Part shown: in pieces, positions 58,743 through 64,000 of the stretch | How positions within the stretch are numbered: the first letter of the stretch is position 1 | Layout of the letters: each line of letters starts with the position of its first letter | Source of the DNA: Paracoccus aestuariivivens | Lineage (GTDB): Bacteria > Pseudomonadota > Alphaproteobacteria > Rhodobacterales > Rhodobacteraceae | DNA length: 64,000 bases | Assembly (NCBI RefSeq): GCF_009711225.1 | Contig: NZ_WMIE01000014.1 | Coordinates: 1 to 64,000, forward strand | Reading direction: 5' to 3' | Notes under the pieces: generated by a model | Told to the model about the DNA's origin: nothing | Seen by the model: the letters and a program-made list of their open reading frames with translations, nothing else | The model's database searches: none | Translations under genes and position numbers: made by a program

Positions 58743-59143
58743 TCCATTCCCAAGGCCGATTTATAAAGACTGATGATAGCCTCTTCCTCTGCCACGTCAT
58801 CCTTGTCACGTTTCCGCAGAGCGATGACCTTGCGCATGACTTTGGTGTCGTAGCCGCGGGCTTTGGCCTCGGCCATCAGCTCCTTTTGGCGTTCGTTCAC
58901 GTCCTTCTTCTCGGCATCGAGCGCCTCGAATTGCTCTATGAATTGACGCAACTCGCCAGCGGCCACCCCATAGGCCGAGCTGTTGTGCCCCTGCCAGTCG
59001 GGATCTTCCTTCATCGGAATCGCGCCGCGTACTTTGTCCAGCGCCTCGCGCATCATGCCGAGCCTGACCGGTCCGGTTTCAACATCGCCAACCTTGAGGT
59101 TGATCGTTGTGGTGTCGGAGGGGGAATCAACGGTCTGAGCCAT
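58739..59143 (-). CDS. GapR-like DUF2312 protein of the prophage
   Basis: This 134-residue protein has a C-terminal 75 residues matching DUF2312: LRQFIEQFEALDAEKKDV, then AEAKARGYDTKVMRKVIALR and EEEAIISLYKSALGM. GapR of Caulobacter binds overtwisted AT-rich DNA as a clamp ahead of forks and polymerases. Here the N-terminal 55 residues are an extra, Asp/Thr-rich extension. AAAAGGAAACCAGG precedes the ATG at 59143. It is encoded in a prophage operon, so it may be a phage version acting on replication or excision. Confidence 0.83.
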   Translation of the reverse strand: MAQTVDSPSDTTTINLKVGDVETGPVRLGMMREALDKVRGAIPMKEDPDWQGHNSSAYGVAAGELRQFIEQFEALDAEKKDVNERQKELMAEAKARGYDTKVMRKVIALRKRDKDDVAEEEAIISLYKSALGME

Positions 59144-59290
59144 CCTGGTTTCCTTTTGATGATGCCCAGATGCTGATGGGCACGGAACGCGAAAAGTGCT
59201 GACCGCTGCAGATCGTGGTGGTGAAAAGACCGGCAGCGGCCAGCAAGTCGGGGCGCAGGCTTCTTTTGGCGCACCCATTCCGTTCGACGG

Positions 59291-59638
59291 TCAGATCAGA
59301 CCGCCTACAAACCAATCTGCCGCGACCCATCCCGCTGCGCCCAGAACAGCGCCGCAAATCATGGCGACGGTGATCTGCCATGCCTCGGGCATCGGGTCTC
59401 GCATGGCTTCGGCAGGCGACAGATGATCGGCCGAGACGTGAAACGATGCGGCGGCTGGCCCGCTGGCAAAGGGGTGGCGGCGGTCTAGCGCCGCCGAAAT
59501 ATCATCGGCTAGTTCCGCCGTGTCCGGCATGGTCAAAAGCCTTTGGCGGGCGCGGAATAGCAGGCCGCGCATGATCAGGTTCTGTAGCAGCGCATTCGGC
59601 GCGGCGTCTGACAGAAGCTTATGATCGAACATTCCCAT
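59291..59638 (-). CDS. Small prophage protein with C-terminal membrane helix
   Basis: This 115-residue protein has a soluble head (MGMFDHKLLSDAAPNALL onward) and one C-terminal helix, ITVAMICGAVLGAAGWVAADWFVGGLI, starting near residue 88. No known family. It starts two bases after the stop of the previous small membrane protein. A GAGG is present upstream. The tail-anchored shape could suit a superinfection or membrane function, but nothing more can be said. Confidence 0.6.
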   Translation of the reverse strand: MGMFDHKLLSDAAPNALLQNLIMRGLLFRARQRLLTMPDTAELADDISAALDRRHPFASGPAAASFHVSADHLSPAEAMRDPMPEAWQITVAMICGAVLGAAGWVAADWFVGGLI

Positions 59639-59640
59639 CG

Positions 59641-59877
59641 TTAGACCTCGTGCGTCGAGGCGCGCGTGGTCAGATCCAGCAAGGCGGGCCAGTCTGTCGC
59701 GACGAATGCGAGCCATACGGCAACGACCGCCAGCACAACCAGCATCGCAGTCGCCAACAGTCCGATCAGCGGCAGCCGCCCGTCGGGATTTTGGGCGCAT
59801 TCGGGCATGTCATCGGGGCAATAGCCTGCGCGCGACAAATCCGCGCGCAGGGTGTTGCTGTGCTTGCGGTCAATCAT
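59641..59877 (-). CDS. Small prophage membrane protein
   Basis: This 78-residue protein has one clear membrane helix (LPLIGLLATAMLVVLAVVAV, about residues 35-60) after a charged head with three Cys. No known family. The ATG overlaps the stop of the upstream gene (ATGA), and the next gene starts two bases after its stop. Confidence 0.6.
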   Translation of the reverse strand: MIDRKHSNTLRADLSRAGYCPDDMPECAQNPDGRLPLIGLLATAMLVVLAVVAVWLAFVATDWPALLDLTTRASTHEV

Positions 59878-60056
59878 GGCCGCGCCGAGGGAAGGTTGAG
59901 GCCCCGCAATAGGCCGAGGCGTCGTTGGTTGGCGACGACTCGCAGGGCGAGAAATCGGGTGCTGGCTGGGAGGGTGGCGGCAAATTCGGGATCAGTGACA
60001 ACCCGCCACGCGTCGAGAGATGCGCGAGAGGGGGTCGGTAGCGAATGGGTCTGCAT
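59874..60056 (-). CDS. Small prophage protein, first in the operon
   Basis: This 60-residue basic protein, beginning MQTHSLPTPSRASLDAWRVV, is of unknown family. The start at 60056 follows GGAG; an ATG at 60092 lies inside the -10 box, directly next to the operator at 60095-60109, and is less likely. It opens the leftward operon that ends in the integrase. Confidence 0.55.
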   Translation of the reverse strand: MQTHSLPTPSRASLDAWRVVTDPEFAATLPASTRFLALRVVANQRRLGLLRGLNLPSARP

Positions 60057-60091
60057 GATGAGCTCCATCCAAGGGGTTGCGGATAGACTCA

Positions 60092-60143
60092 TAGTTAGCT
60101 GACAGCTAATGCTGCGGCAATAGAAAAGTTAGCTGATAGTAAA
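60092..60143 (-). promoter_or_regulatory. Promoter with two operators for the int/GapR operon
   Basis: On the minus strand TTGCCG (plus 60115-60120), 17 bases, TAACTA (plus 60092-60097) makes a sigma-70-type promoter. A perfect 15-base palindrome, TTAGCTGACAGCTAA (60095-60109), covers its spacer and -10. A second, imperfect copy, TTAGCTGATAGTAA (60129-60142), lies upstream of the -35. Copies of the same motif also sit between the repressor and the Cro-like gene. Confidence 0.7.
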
Positions 60144-60271
60144 TTTGCTTTTAAGAGTTGCTTCTTTGCGGGGATCGCAACATGTGCGACCGCCCCTTTC
60201 AGCGTGTGGGGGCGGTCTCTGTTTTGGTGCGCGGCTATGGCAATGGGTTTGGTGCGGTGTGGTGTGGCGTA

Positions 60272-60895
60272 TTAGATTTCGATTAATTCCACATCGCGTT
60301 TGCGAATGATTCTTCGCCAAGGTGCAGCCCAAGCAAGTTTAACACCGTACTCGGGTGGGTGGTTGGGGTTGACTGAGAAAAGATCGAATGTTCCCGTGTC
60401 ACGCCCAAACTTGATTTGCTTCACCATCGCGCGGCCATCTTCCGTCCCGCAAATCCCGACGTGACCTACGACATCCTCGTCAATGCCGTGGAAGTACCGG
60501 CTAAAGAAGATGATATCCCCTTCTTCGATCAGGGGGCTCATTGAGTCGCCTCGTACTTCTACCGCCACAATACCTGACGGAGAAAGATCCTCAGGAGCAG
60601 CCACGTAAAATAGGCCGCCCCCTTTAGCGTATGAATCTACAAGTTCAACAGTGTTGCCGGCGCCCACGCGACCGGCGACGGCCACTGGCCGACTTGGCTC
60701 CATCAGATGCGTGGGTGTTACTCCGAGCGCCTGCGATAATTGCAGAAGAAGCTCGGGTGATGGTTGGCGTTTGCCGCTAACTAGCTGGCTTACGTATCCG
60801 TTAGACACGTCCAGCATTTCGGCAAGTTGCCGTTGCTTGATGCCCTTTTCGGTAAGGATCTGACCTAATCGCAATCTCATCCCGCTTTCATGCAT
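60272..60895 (-). CDS. Prophage CI/LexA-type repressor (XRE + S24)
   Basis: This 207-residue protein has an N-terminal lambda-type helix-turn-helix (KQRQLAEMLDVSNGYVSQLV, about residues 20-40) and a C-terminal S24 peptidase domain with Ser in VRGDSMSPLIEEGD and Lys in AMVKQI. An Ala-Gly bond in VAVAGRVGAG is a candidate self-cleavage site, so RecA-triggered autocleavage is plausible. The start is taken at 60895; an ATG at 60880 is possible. It faces the Cro-like gene and should keep the prophage silent through the four TTAGCTGA-type sites. Confidence 0.88.
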   Translation of the reverse strand: MHESGMRLRLGQILTEKGIKQRQLAEMLDVSNGYVSQLVSGKRQPSPELLLQLSQALGVTPTHLMEPSRPVAVAGRVGAGNTVELVDSYAKGGGLFYVAAPEDLSPSGIVAVEVRGDSMSPLIEEGDIIFFSRYFHGIDEDVVGHVGICGTEDGRAMVKQIKFGRDTGTFDLFSVNPNHPPEYGVKLAWAAPWRRIIRKRDVELIEI

Positions 60896-60932
60896 CGCGT
60901 GCGGGTCTGACGCGACGGGCTGGGAGCAATAA

Positions 60933-60984
60933 TTACCTCTCAGCAAACTTTCACCTTGACCCAAAAAGTTAGCTGAGAGTAATT
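60933..60984 (+). promoter_or_regulatory. Prophage switch region: operators and cro promoter
   Basis: TTGACC (60956-60961), 17 bases, GTAATT (60979-60984) is a good promoter for the Cro-like gene. TTAGCTGAGAGTAAT (60969-60983) overlaps its -10. The inverted copy TTACCTCTCAGCAAA (60933-60947) lies toward the repressor. The two sites match those in front of the int/GapR operon. Confidence 0.7.
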
Positions 60985-60991
60985 CTTGGCC

Positions 60992-61252
60992 ATGCTTACC
61001 GATGTCATCAAATCCCTTGGCCTCAAGCGTGCCGTCTTTGCCGATCAGCTCGGCATCGGGCGCGGTTATCTTTCTGGTCTCGAGAGCGGAAAGAAACGCC
61101 CCTCTCTCGAGCTCGCGGTGCGGATAGAACGTCTGACTGGCGGTGCTGTCCCTGTTGCGAGCTGGGTTGACGGCTCGGAGGCCAATTCCCCGTGCCAACC
61201 GGCCCAAGAGGCCCCCCATCTTGAGATTCCCCATGTCCAAACCCCTCAGTAA
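60992..61252 (+). CDS. Cro-like XRE regulator
   Basis: This 86-residue protein has a helix-turn-helix (KRAVFADQLGIGRGYLSGLE, about 14-33) and a short tail. It resembles YdaS/Cro-type antagonists of CI repressors and is encoded back to back with one. No ribosome binding site precedes the ATG, and the predicted transcription start falls at or next to it, so the message may be leaderless. It overlaps the next gene by 20 bases. Confidence 0.75.
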   Translation: MLTDVIKSLGLKRAVFADQLGIGRGYLSGLESGKKRPSLELAVRIERLTGGAVPVASWVDGSEANSPCQPAQEAPHLEIPHVQTPQ

Positions 61253-61562
61253 ATCTGAGCTTTCGCAAGCTTCCCACGCATGCCGTCAAATGTCCCGTGC
61301 AAGGACGTTTGACCTTCGACGCTCGGCCAGTGTCATGCGCCGTGCCCACGTCCATGGCATCGACCGTGACGCCTTCATGCGGCGCTGGTCATTGCTGATG
61401 ATTGGCAGCTTCTCCAGCCGCGAAGAATGCGCCGTCCATTTTGGCGTGACATTCCAGACCGCCTGCAACTGGTTCGACGGCATGTGCCGCCCCTATGGCG
61501 ACATCGTCGACCACGCCATGGCCACGCTGCCCCGTTACGAACAGGTCATGCGGGGGCGGTGA
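61233..61562 (+). CDS. Prophage helix-turn-helix protein
   Basis: This 109-residue basic protein has a 50-residue core (LLMIGSFSSREECAVHFGVT, then FQTACNWFDGMCRPYGDIVD) that forms a helix-turn-helix in which FGVTFQTACNWF is the recognition helix. The first 50 residues are Arg/Ser-rich. Likely a second early regulator or replication accessory protein. No family name is known to me. It follows the Cro-like gene on the same strand. Confidence 0.6.
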   Translation: MSKPLSKSELSQASHACRQMSRARTFDLRRSASVMRRAHVHGIDRDAFMRRWSLLMIGSFSSREECAVHFGVTFQTACNWFDGMCRPYGDIVDHAMATLPRYEQVMRGR

Positions 61563-61624
61563 TGGGGATCGGGTTTCCAGGTTGCCCGAAGCGGGGAATC
61601 GGGGCGGGGCGCAGCACCTGCTCC

Positions 61625-61729
61625 TTAACCCGTCACGATTCCGGCCGCTTCGGGCGGCAAACATCTGGGATCGTGGAACCTGCGGCTGGCCCGGTCGAGA
61701 ACCGCTTTGGCGGTAGGGCGATTTTCCAT
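61625..61729 (-). CDS. Possible 34-residue peptide starting MENRPTA
   Basis: The minus-strand frame encodes MENRPTAKAVLDRASRRF, continues for 16 more residues and stops at 61625. GAAGGGA lies about ten bases upstream of its ATG. Its first 21 bases are identical to the start of another small frame at 62227-62406. No family known; it may be a relic. Confidence 0.3.
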   Translation of the reverse strand: MENRPTAKAVLDRASRRFHDPRCLPPEAAGIVTG

Positions 61730-61861
61730 CGGCTGATCCCTTCGGTTCGGGCCGATGAAAAGGGCGCTGAAGGCTGCTGGTACGCAGCAGGTGATAGTGT
61801 AGTGGGATTGAGCCTAGTTGACCGGCCGGAGGACCTCCCCTCCTTTCCGCCCGGTCAGGGT

Positions 61862-62089
61862 TCAGAACAGCGAAGGCTGGACGATGCCGTTGCCTCTTGC
61901 GCCGCCGCAATCCAACGCCTCGTTGACCCTGCCTTGGTTGGTGCCAAGCATGGCGGCGATGTGCTGCTGTTTATAGCCGCGACGATACAGCGAGCGGGCT
62001 ACCGCTCTTTCTGGTTCGCCGAGGCTGGACCGCTGGACCGTAATATGGTTCAGCAAGACACCCGTTTCAGGGTCACGAAAAGTAGCCAT
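61862..62089 (-). CDS. Small helix-turn-helix protein, resolvase-like
   Basis: This 75-residue protein contains SLYRRGYKQQHIAAMLGTNQ, then GRVNEAL, which is a helix-turn-helix of the type that ends serine resolvases and phage regulators. A strong binding site (GGAGG, seven bases before the ATG at 62089) supports it. It is transcribed leftward, opposite to its neighbours, so it may repress part of the early region. Confidence 0.65.
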   Translation of the reverse strand: MATFRDPETGVLLNHITVQRSSLGEPERAVARSLYRRGYKQQHIAAMLGTNQGRVNEALDCGGARGNGIVQPSLF

Positions 62090-62226
62090 GATAAACCTCC
62101 ACTGGTTATGGCTGCCGTGGTGCCGTCGTTTGTCAGAGTGCGGCGGCTTCACTCGCAGGGCGACTCGTTGGCGCGAGTCGTTCTGCACCTATCCTTTTAC
62201 AGCACTATATCTAGATGGCGCGAATC

Positions 62227-62406
62227 TTATTTCTCGCATCTTTGCAGAGATGTTTTTGCAATGTTCTTCTTGACTACATCTAGATCTGGTGTGTGCTCAT
62301 GAAGCGCGTTTCTCTCTCCATCCCGAACAAACAAAACGTGAACATAAAGTTCACGGCGACCTATCAGCGGCCCAGAAATGGTTTCGGCGGTAGGGCGATT
62401 TTCCAT
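62227..62406 (-). CDS. Possible 59-residue small protein starting MENRPTA
   Basis: The frame encodes MENRPTAETISGPLIGRREL, then a block with YVHVLFVRDGERNALHEHTP, and stops at 62227. It is less GC-rich than the surroundings and has only a weak binding site. The first 21 bases match the other MENRPTA frame 677 bases to the left. Unknown function; it could be a real leftward gene. Confidence 0.35.
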   Translation of the reverse strand: MENRPTAETISGPLIGRRELYVHVLFVRDGERNALHEHTPDLDVVKKNIAKTSLQRCEK

Positions 62407-62477
62407 GGTTTTCGCGCTGGCCTCTGTAATGGGGCCGAAGCGCTGAAAAACCGCCAGCATTGTCGAAAGGACACGCC

Positions 62478-62690
62478 ATGACCATCCGGCAGTGGATTGC
62501 TTTCTTCTGGGTTATTCAGACTTTGAGTATGGCATTCTCGTTCGCAGCCCTTGTGGGCATCGTTAGTCTGTCAGACTCGCTGCAACGTATCGACACAGAA
62601 CTGCAAGAAAGAAGAGAGCTAGCTGCGCAGCCGCAATCCATGAGACCGGATGCGACACGATGCTGCCAGGGAAGGTTGGCATCGTGCTGA
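62478..62690 (+). CDS. Small prophage membrane protein
   Basis: This 70-residue protein has one membrane helix from IRQWIAFFWVIQTLSMAFSF and a soluble Gln/Glu/Arg-rich tail with two Cys close to the end. GAAAGGA lies before the ATG. Unknown family. The next possible small frame (62660-62779) overlaps its end. Confidence 0.5.
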   Translation: MTIRQWIAFFWVIQTLSMAFSFAALVGIVSLSDSLQRIDTELQERRELAAQPQSMRPDATRCCQGRLASC

Positions 62691-62779
62691 CCATGACCAT
62701 CGTTATCCCCATTGTCACTCCGCCAGCTAGCCACCCCACAACGAAATCGCTCCAAACCTTGTCGAGGACGTCAGTATGA
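62660..62779 (+). CDS. Possible 39-residue hydrophobic peptide
   Basis: MLPGKVGIVLTMTIVIPIVT, then 19 hydrophilic residues. It could be a short membrane peptide. Its stop overlaps the start of the next gene (ATGA), which favours it, and GACACG rather than a clear binding site lies upstream, which does not. Confidence 0.3.
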   Translation: MLPGKVGIVLTMTIVIPIVTPPASHPTTKSLQTLSRTSV

Positions 62780-63057
62780 GCGCCGCGATGATTAGCAAGG
62801 TGTTGGACTGTGGGCTGTTCACCGGAGAGCGACGGCTTGCCCATCTCGCTGTTGCAGATGGAGGCGGCGTTGCATCCGTATCTGCGATAGCGCGCTGGGC
62901 GGGAATTTCGCAACCCGATGCTTGGGCGCTGGCCCAGCGTATGGTCGATGATGGTTGGTTCCGGGAATTGGCCGACGGCTCGTTCTTGTGCATGTCGGCC
63001 GCAGACCCGCGCCTTGTCGGCGATTTAATCGACGCTGGCGGTGGGGTGCGGCCATGA
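62776..63057 (+). CDS. Prophage winged-helix protein upstream of the replication gene
   Basis: This 93-residue protein reads GGVASVSAIARWAGISQPDA, then WALAQRMVDDGWFRELADGS. This is the shape of a small winged helix-turn-helix domain (helices plus wing). It directly precedes and overlaps the replication gene (ATGA), so it may act in replication control. No family name recognised. Confidence 0.6.
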   Translation: MSAAMISKVLDCGLFTGERRLAHLAVADGGGVASVSAIARWAGISQPDAWALAQRMVDDGWFRELADGSFLCMSAADPRLVGDLIDAGGGVRP

Positions 63058-64000
63058 GACAGCGATCCCGACGCCAAGGCCGCGCCTACGCCGCTATCCC
63101 GAACGCCGCGATGCGCGACGAGCGCGTCAGCATAGAAGCCCGCGGCCTGTTGGCGCTGCTGATGACCTATGCCGATGACTGGACGTTCGTCGTCGAGCAT
63201 CTGCAAGCCATTACCGGCGTCGGGCGCGACAAGCTGCGCGGAATGCTGAAGGAACTGGAAGCTGCAGGATATGTGGTGCGCGAGGTTCTGCGCGGCGACG
63301 GCGGGCATTTGGCAGGCACTGAATGGGTGATCGTTGACGATCCGGAGGCCGCTGCATGTGGTAAGGAGGCTGATCCGCACCCGCAAGATGTCGGGGAACA
63401 GGATGAGATCGACGCCGACAGCCGACCGCCTGAAAACCCGTCTATCGGTGAGGATCACCGACCGCCTGAAAATCAGTCTATCGGCCGACCGCCTGAAAAA
63501 CCGACCGCCGGTTTTTCAGTCCCTATAAGAAAAACAAAAGATAAGAAAAAACCCCCTACCCCCTTGGCGGGGGCAGGGCAGGGTGGGGTGGGTGATTTTT
63601 CGGATGATGTCCGAGACGCCCCAGCCGAGGCCGAGCAGGACGCGGCCAGCTCATTCGACCGGTTCTGGGCGGTCTATCCCGGCCCGGTGGAGCGCGAGGC
63701 GGCCCGGAAGGCGTTCAACGCGGTTCTGGCATCCGGCGAAGTCGAGGCTGAGAGCCTGATCGCGGCAGCCGTGGCCTATGCCGGGACGCGGCAGGTCGAG
63801 CGGGGCTACCCGATGAAGCCTGCGAACTGGCTGGCCCGTGGTGCCTGGCGCGAGTTGGCGAAAGCCGGGACTGCCGGAAAAGCGATGCCCGCTTCTGCTG
63901 CCTATCTCGATGCCGTGGCGCTGGGCTGGATCAAGCCGGTCAAGGAAGGCCGCAGCTACGCCGTCTCGTCCCTCAAGCCCGCAATTGCCAGGCACATGCT
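63054..64000 (+). CDS. Phage replication protein, O-like, runs off the right edge
   Basis: The frame is open from the ATG at 63054 to the window end (315 codons so far). Residues 1-90 form a winged helix-turn-helix typical of phage replisome organisers: AAIPNAAMRDERVSIEARGL, TYADDWTFVVEHLQAITGVG and RGMLKELEAAGYVVREV. A Pro-rich middle (about 105-165) repeats RPPEN-SIG because the DNA carries iterons. The C-terminal part has FDRFWAVYP and YPMKPANWLARGAWREL, the block that ends many such proteins. This architecture, with origin repeats inside the gene, is that of lambda O. Confidence 0.8.
   Translation, partial: MRQRSRRQGRAYAAIPNAAMRDERVSIEARGLLALLMTYADDWTFVVEHLQAITGVGRDKLRGMLKELEAAGYVVREVLRGDGGHLAGTEWVIVDDPEAAACGKEADPHPQDVGEQDEIDADSRPPENPSIGEDHRPPENQSIGRPPEKPTAGFSVPIRKTKDKKKPPTPLAGAGQGGVGDFSDDVRDAPAEAEQDAASSFDRFWAVYPGPVEREAARKAFNAVLASGEVEAESLIAAAVAYAGTRQVERGYPMKPANWLARGAWRELAKAGTAGKAMPASAAYLDAVALGWIKPVKEGRSYAVSSLKPAIARHM
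63422..63519 (+). repeat. Three iterons and a hairpin inside the replication gene
   Basis: CCGACCGCCTGAAAA occurs at 63422-63436, 63458-63472 and 63485-63499. The first two are followed after three bases by GTCTATCGG. The last runs into a perfect 11-base inverted repeat, CTGAAAAACCG (63493-63503) with CGGTTTTTCAG (63509-63519) and a five-base loop. An A-rich tract follows at about 63520-63551. Confidence 0.85.
63422..63551. other. Putative prophage replication origin
   Basis: Iterons, a hairpin and a purine/A-rich stretch (TATAAGAAAAACAAAAGATA and following) sit together in the middle of the replication protein gene. In lambda the same order, O-binding iterons then an A/T-rich unwinding element inside gene O, forms ori. 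The protein's N-terminal winged helix would bind the iterons. This is an inference from layout. Confidence 0.6.

Noticed and set aside
63334..63528. Short frame with repeated RLKTRLS/RLKISLS residues
   Set aside because: It is the +1 frame of the iteron region inside the replication gene; the repeats are explained by the DNA iterons.

Overview
The window is GC-rich chromosomal DNA from an alphaproteobacterium, most likely a Rhodobacteraceae member close to Paracoccus. This is inferred from the fused ispDF gene, the FabD-FabG-AcpP order, family II pyrophosphatase, YcgN protein, GapR-type DUF2312 protein and codon use; no database search was run.

Layout. (1) 1-3.4 kb is the end of an integrated island: an IS3-type transposase end, a Phd antitoxin remnant beheaded by it, and a large tyrosine integrase with a damaged N-terminus next to two identical tRNA-Asn genes. 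(2) 3.5-17.6 kb is mostly core: a metallo-beta-lactamase-fold hydrolase, an EnvZ-like kinase, fabD-fabG-acpP, dps, a decayed IS5-type transposase, a four-gene BMP-type ABC importer and dnaE. (3) 17.6-18.8 kb is a less GC-rich insert carrying an aerolysin/ETX-MTX2-like pore-forming protein without a signal peptide. (4) 18.9-37.7 kb: ilvC divergent from two coupled Lrp/AsnC regulators; groES-groEL with a perfect CIRCE operator; a glycosyltransferase-TraB/GumN-NTF2-like-DUF1345 string; Mn-pyrophosphatase, HAD phosphatase, ribF, ycgN, threonine aldolase; cinA-like, pgpA, ispDF; rpiA-gor-hflK-hflC. (5) 37.8-50.9 kb: a three-gene transglutaminase / ATP-grasp-alpha-E / transglutaminase-DUF2126 cluster, an AI-2E exporter, an Hsp70-like protein, a Tat-exported CpdB nucleotidase and an MFS symporter. 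(6) 51-57 kb is accessory: tRNA-Thr, a Hint-domain protein, an exported alkylsulfatase facing a Crp/Fnr regulator, and an outer-membrane barrel protein. (7) From 57.5 kb to the right edge is a prophage: integrase, excisionase-like protein, GapR-like protein and three small proteins in one overlapping leftward operon; a CI/LexA-type repressor and a Cro-like protein with shared operators; then small early genes and a replication protein that runs off the edge.

The strongest leads are: the cytosolic aerolysin-like protein; the prophage control circuit built on a 15-bp palindromic operator that also sits on the promoter of the int/xis/GapR operon; and a lambda-like replication origin (three iterons, an 11-bp hairpin and an A-rich tract) inside the prophage replication gene. 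That last gene is open to the window edge.
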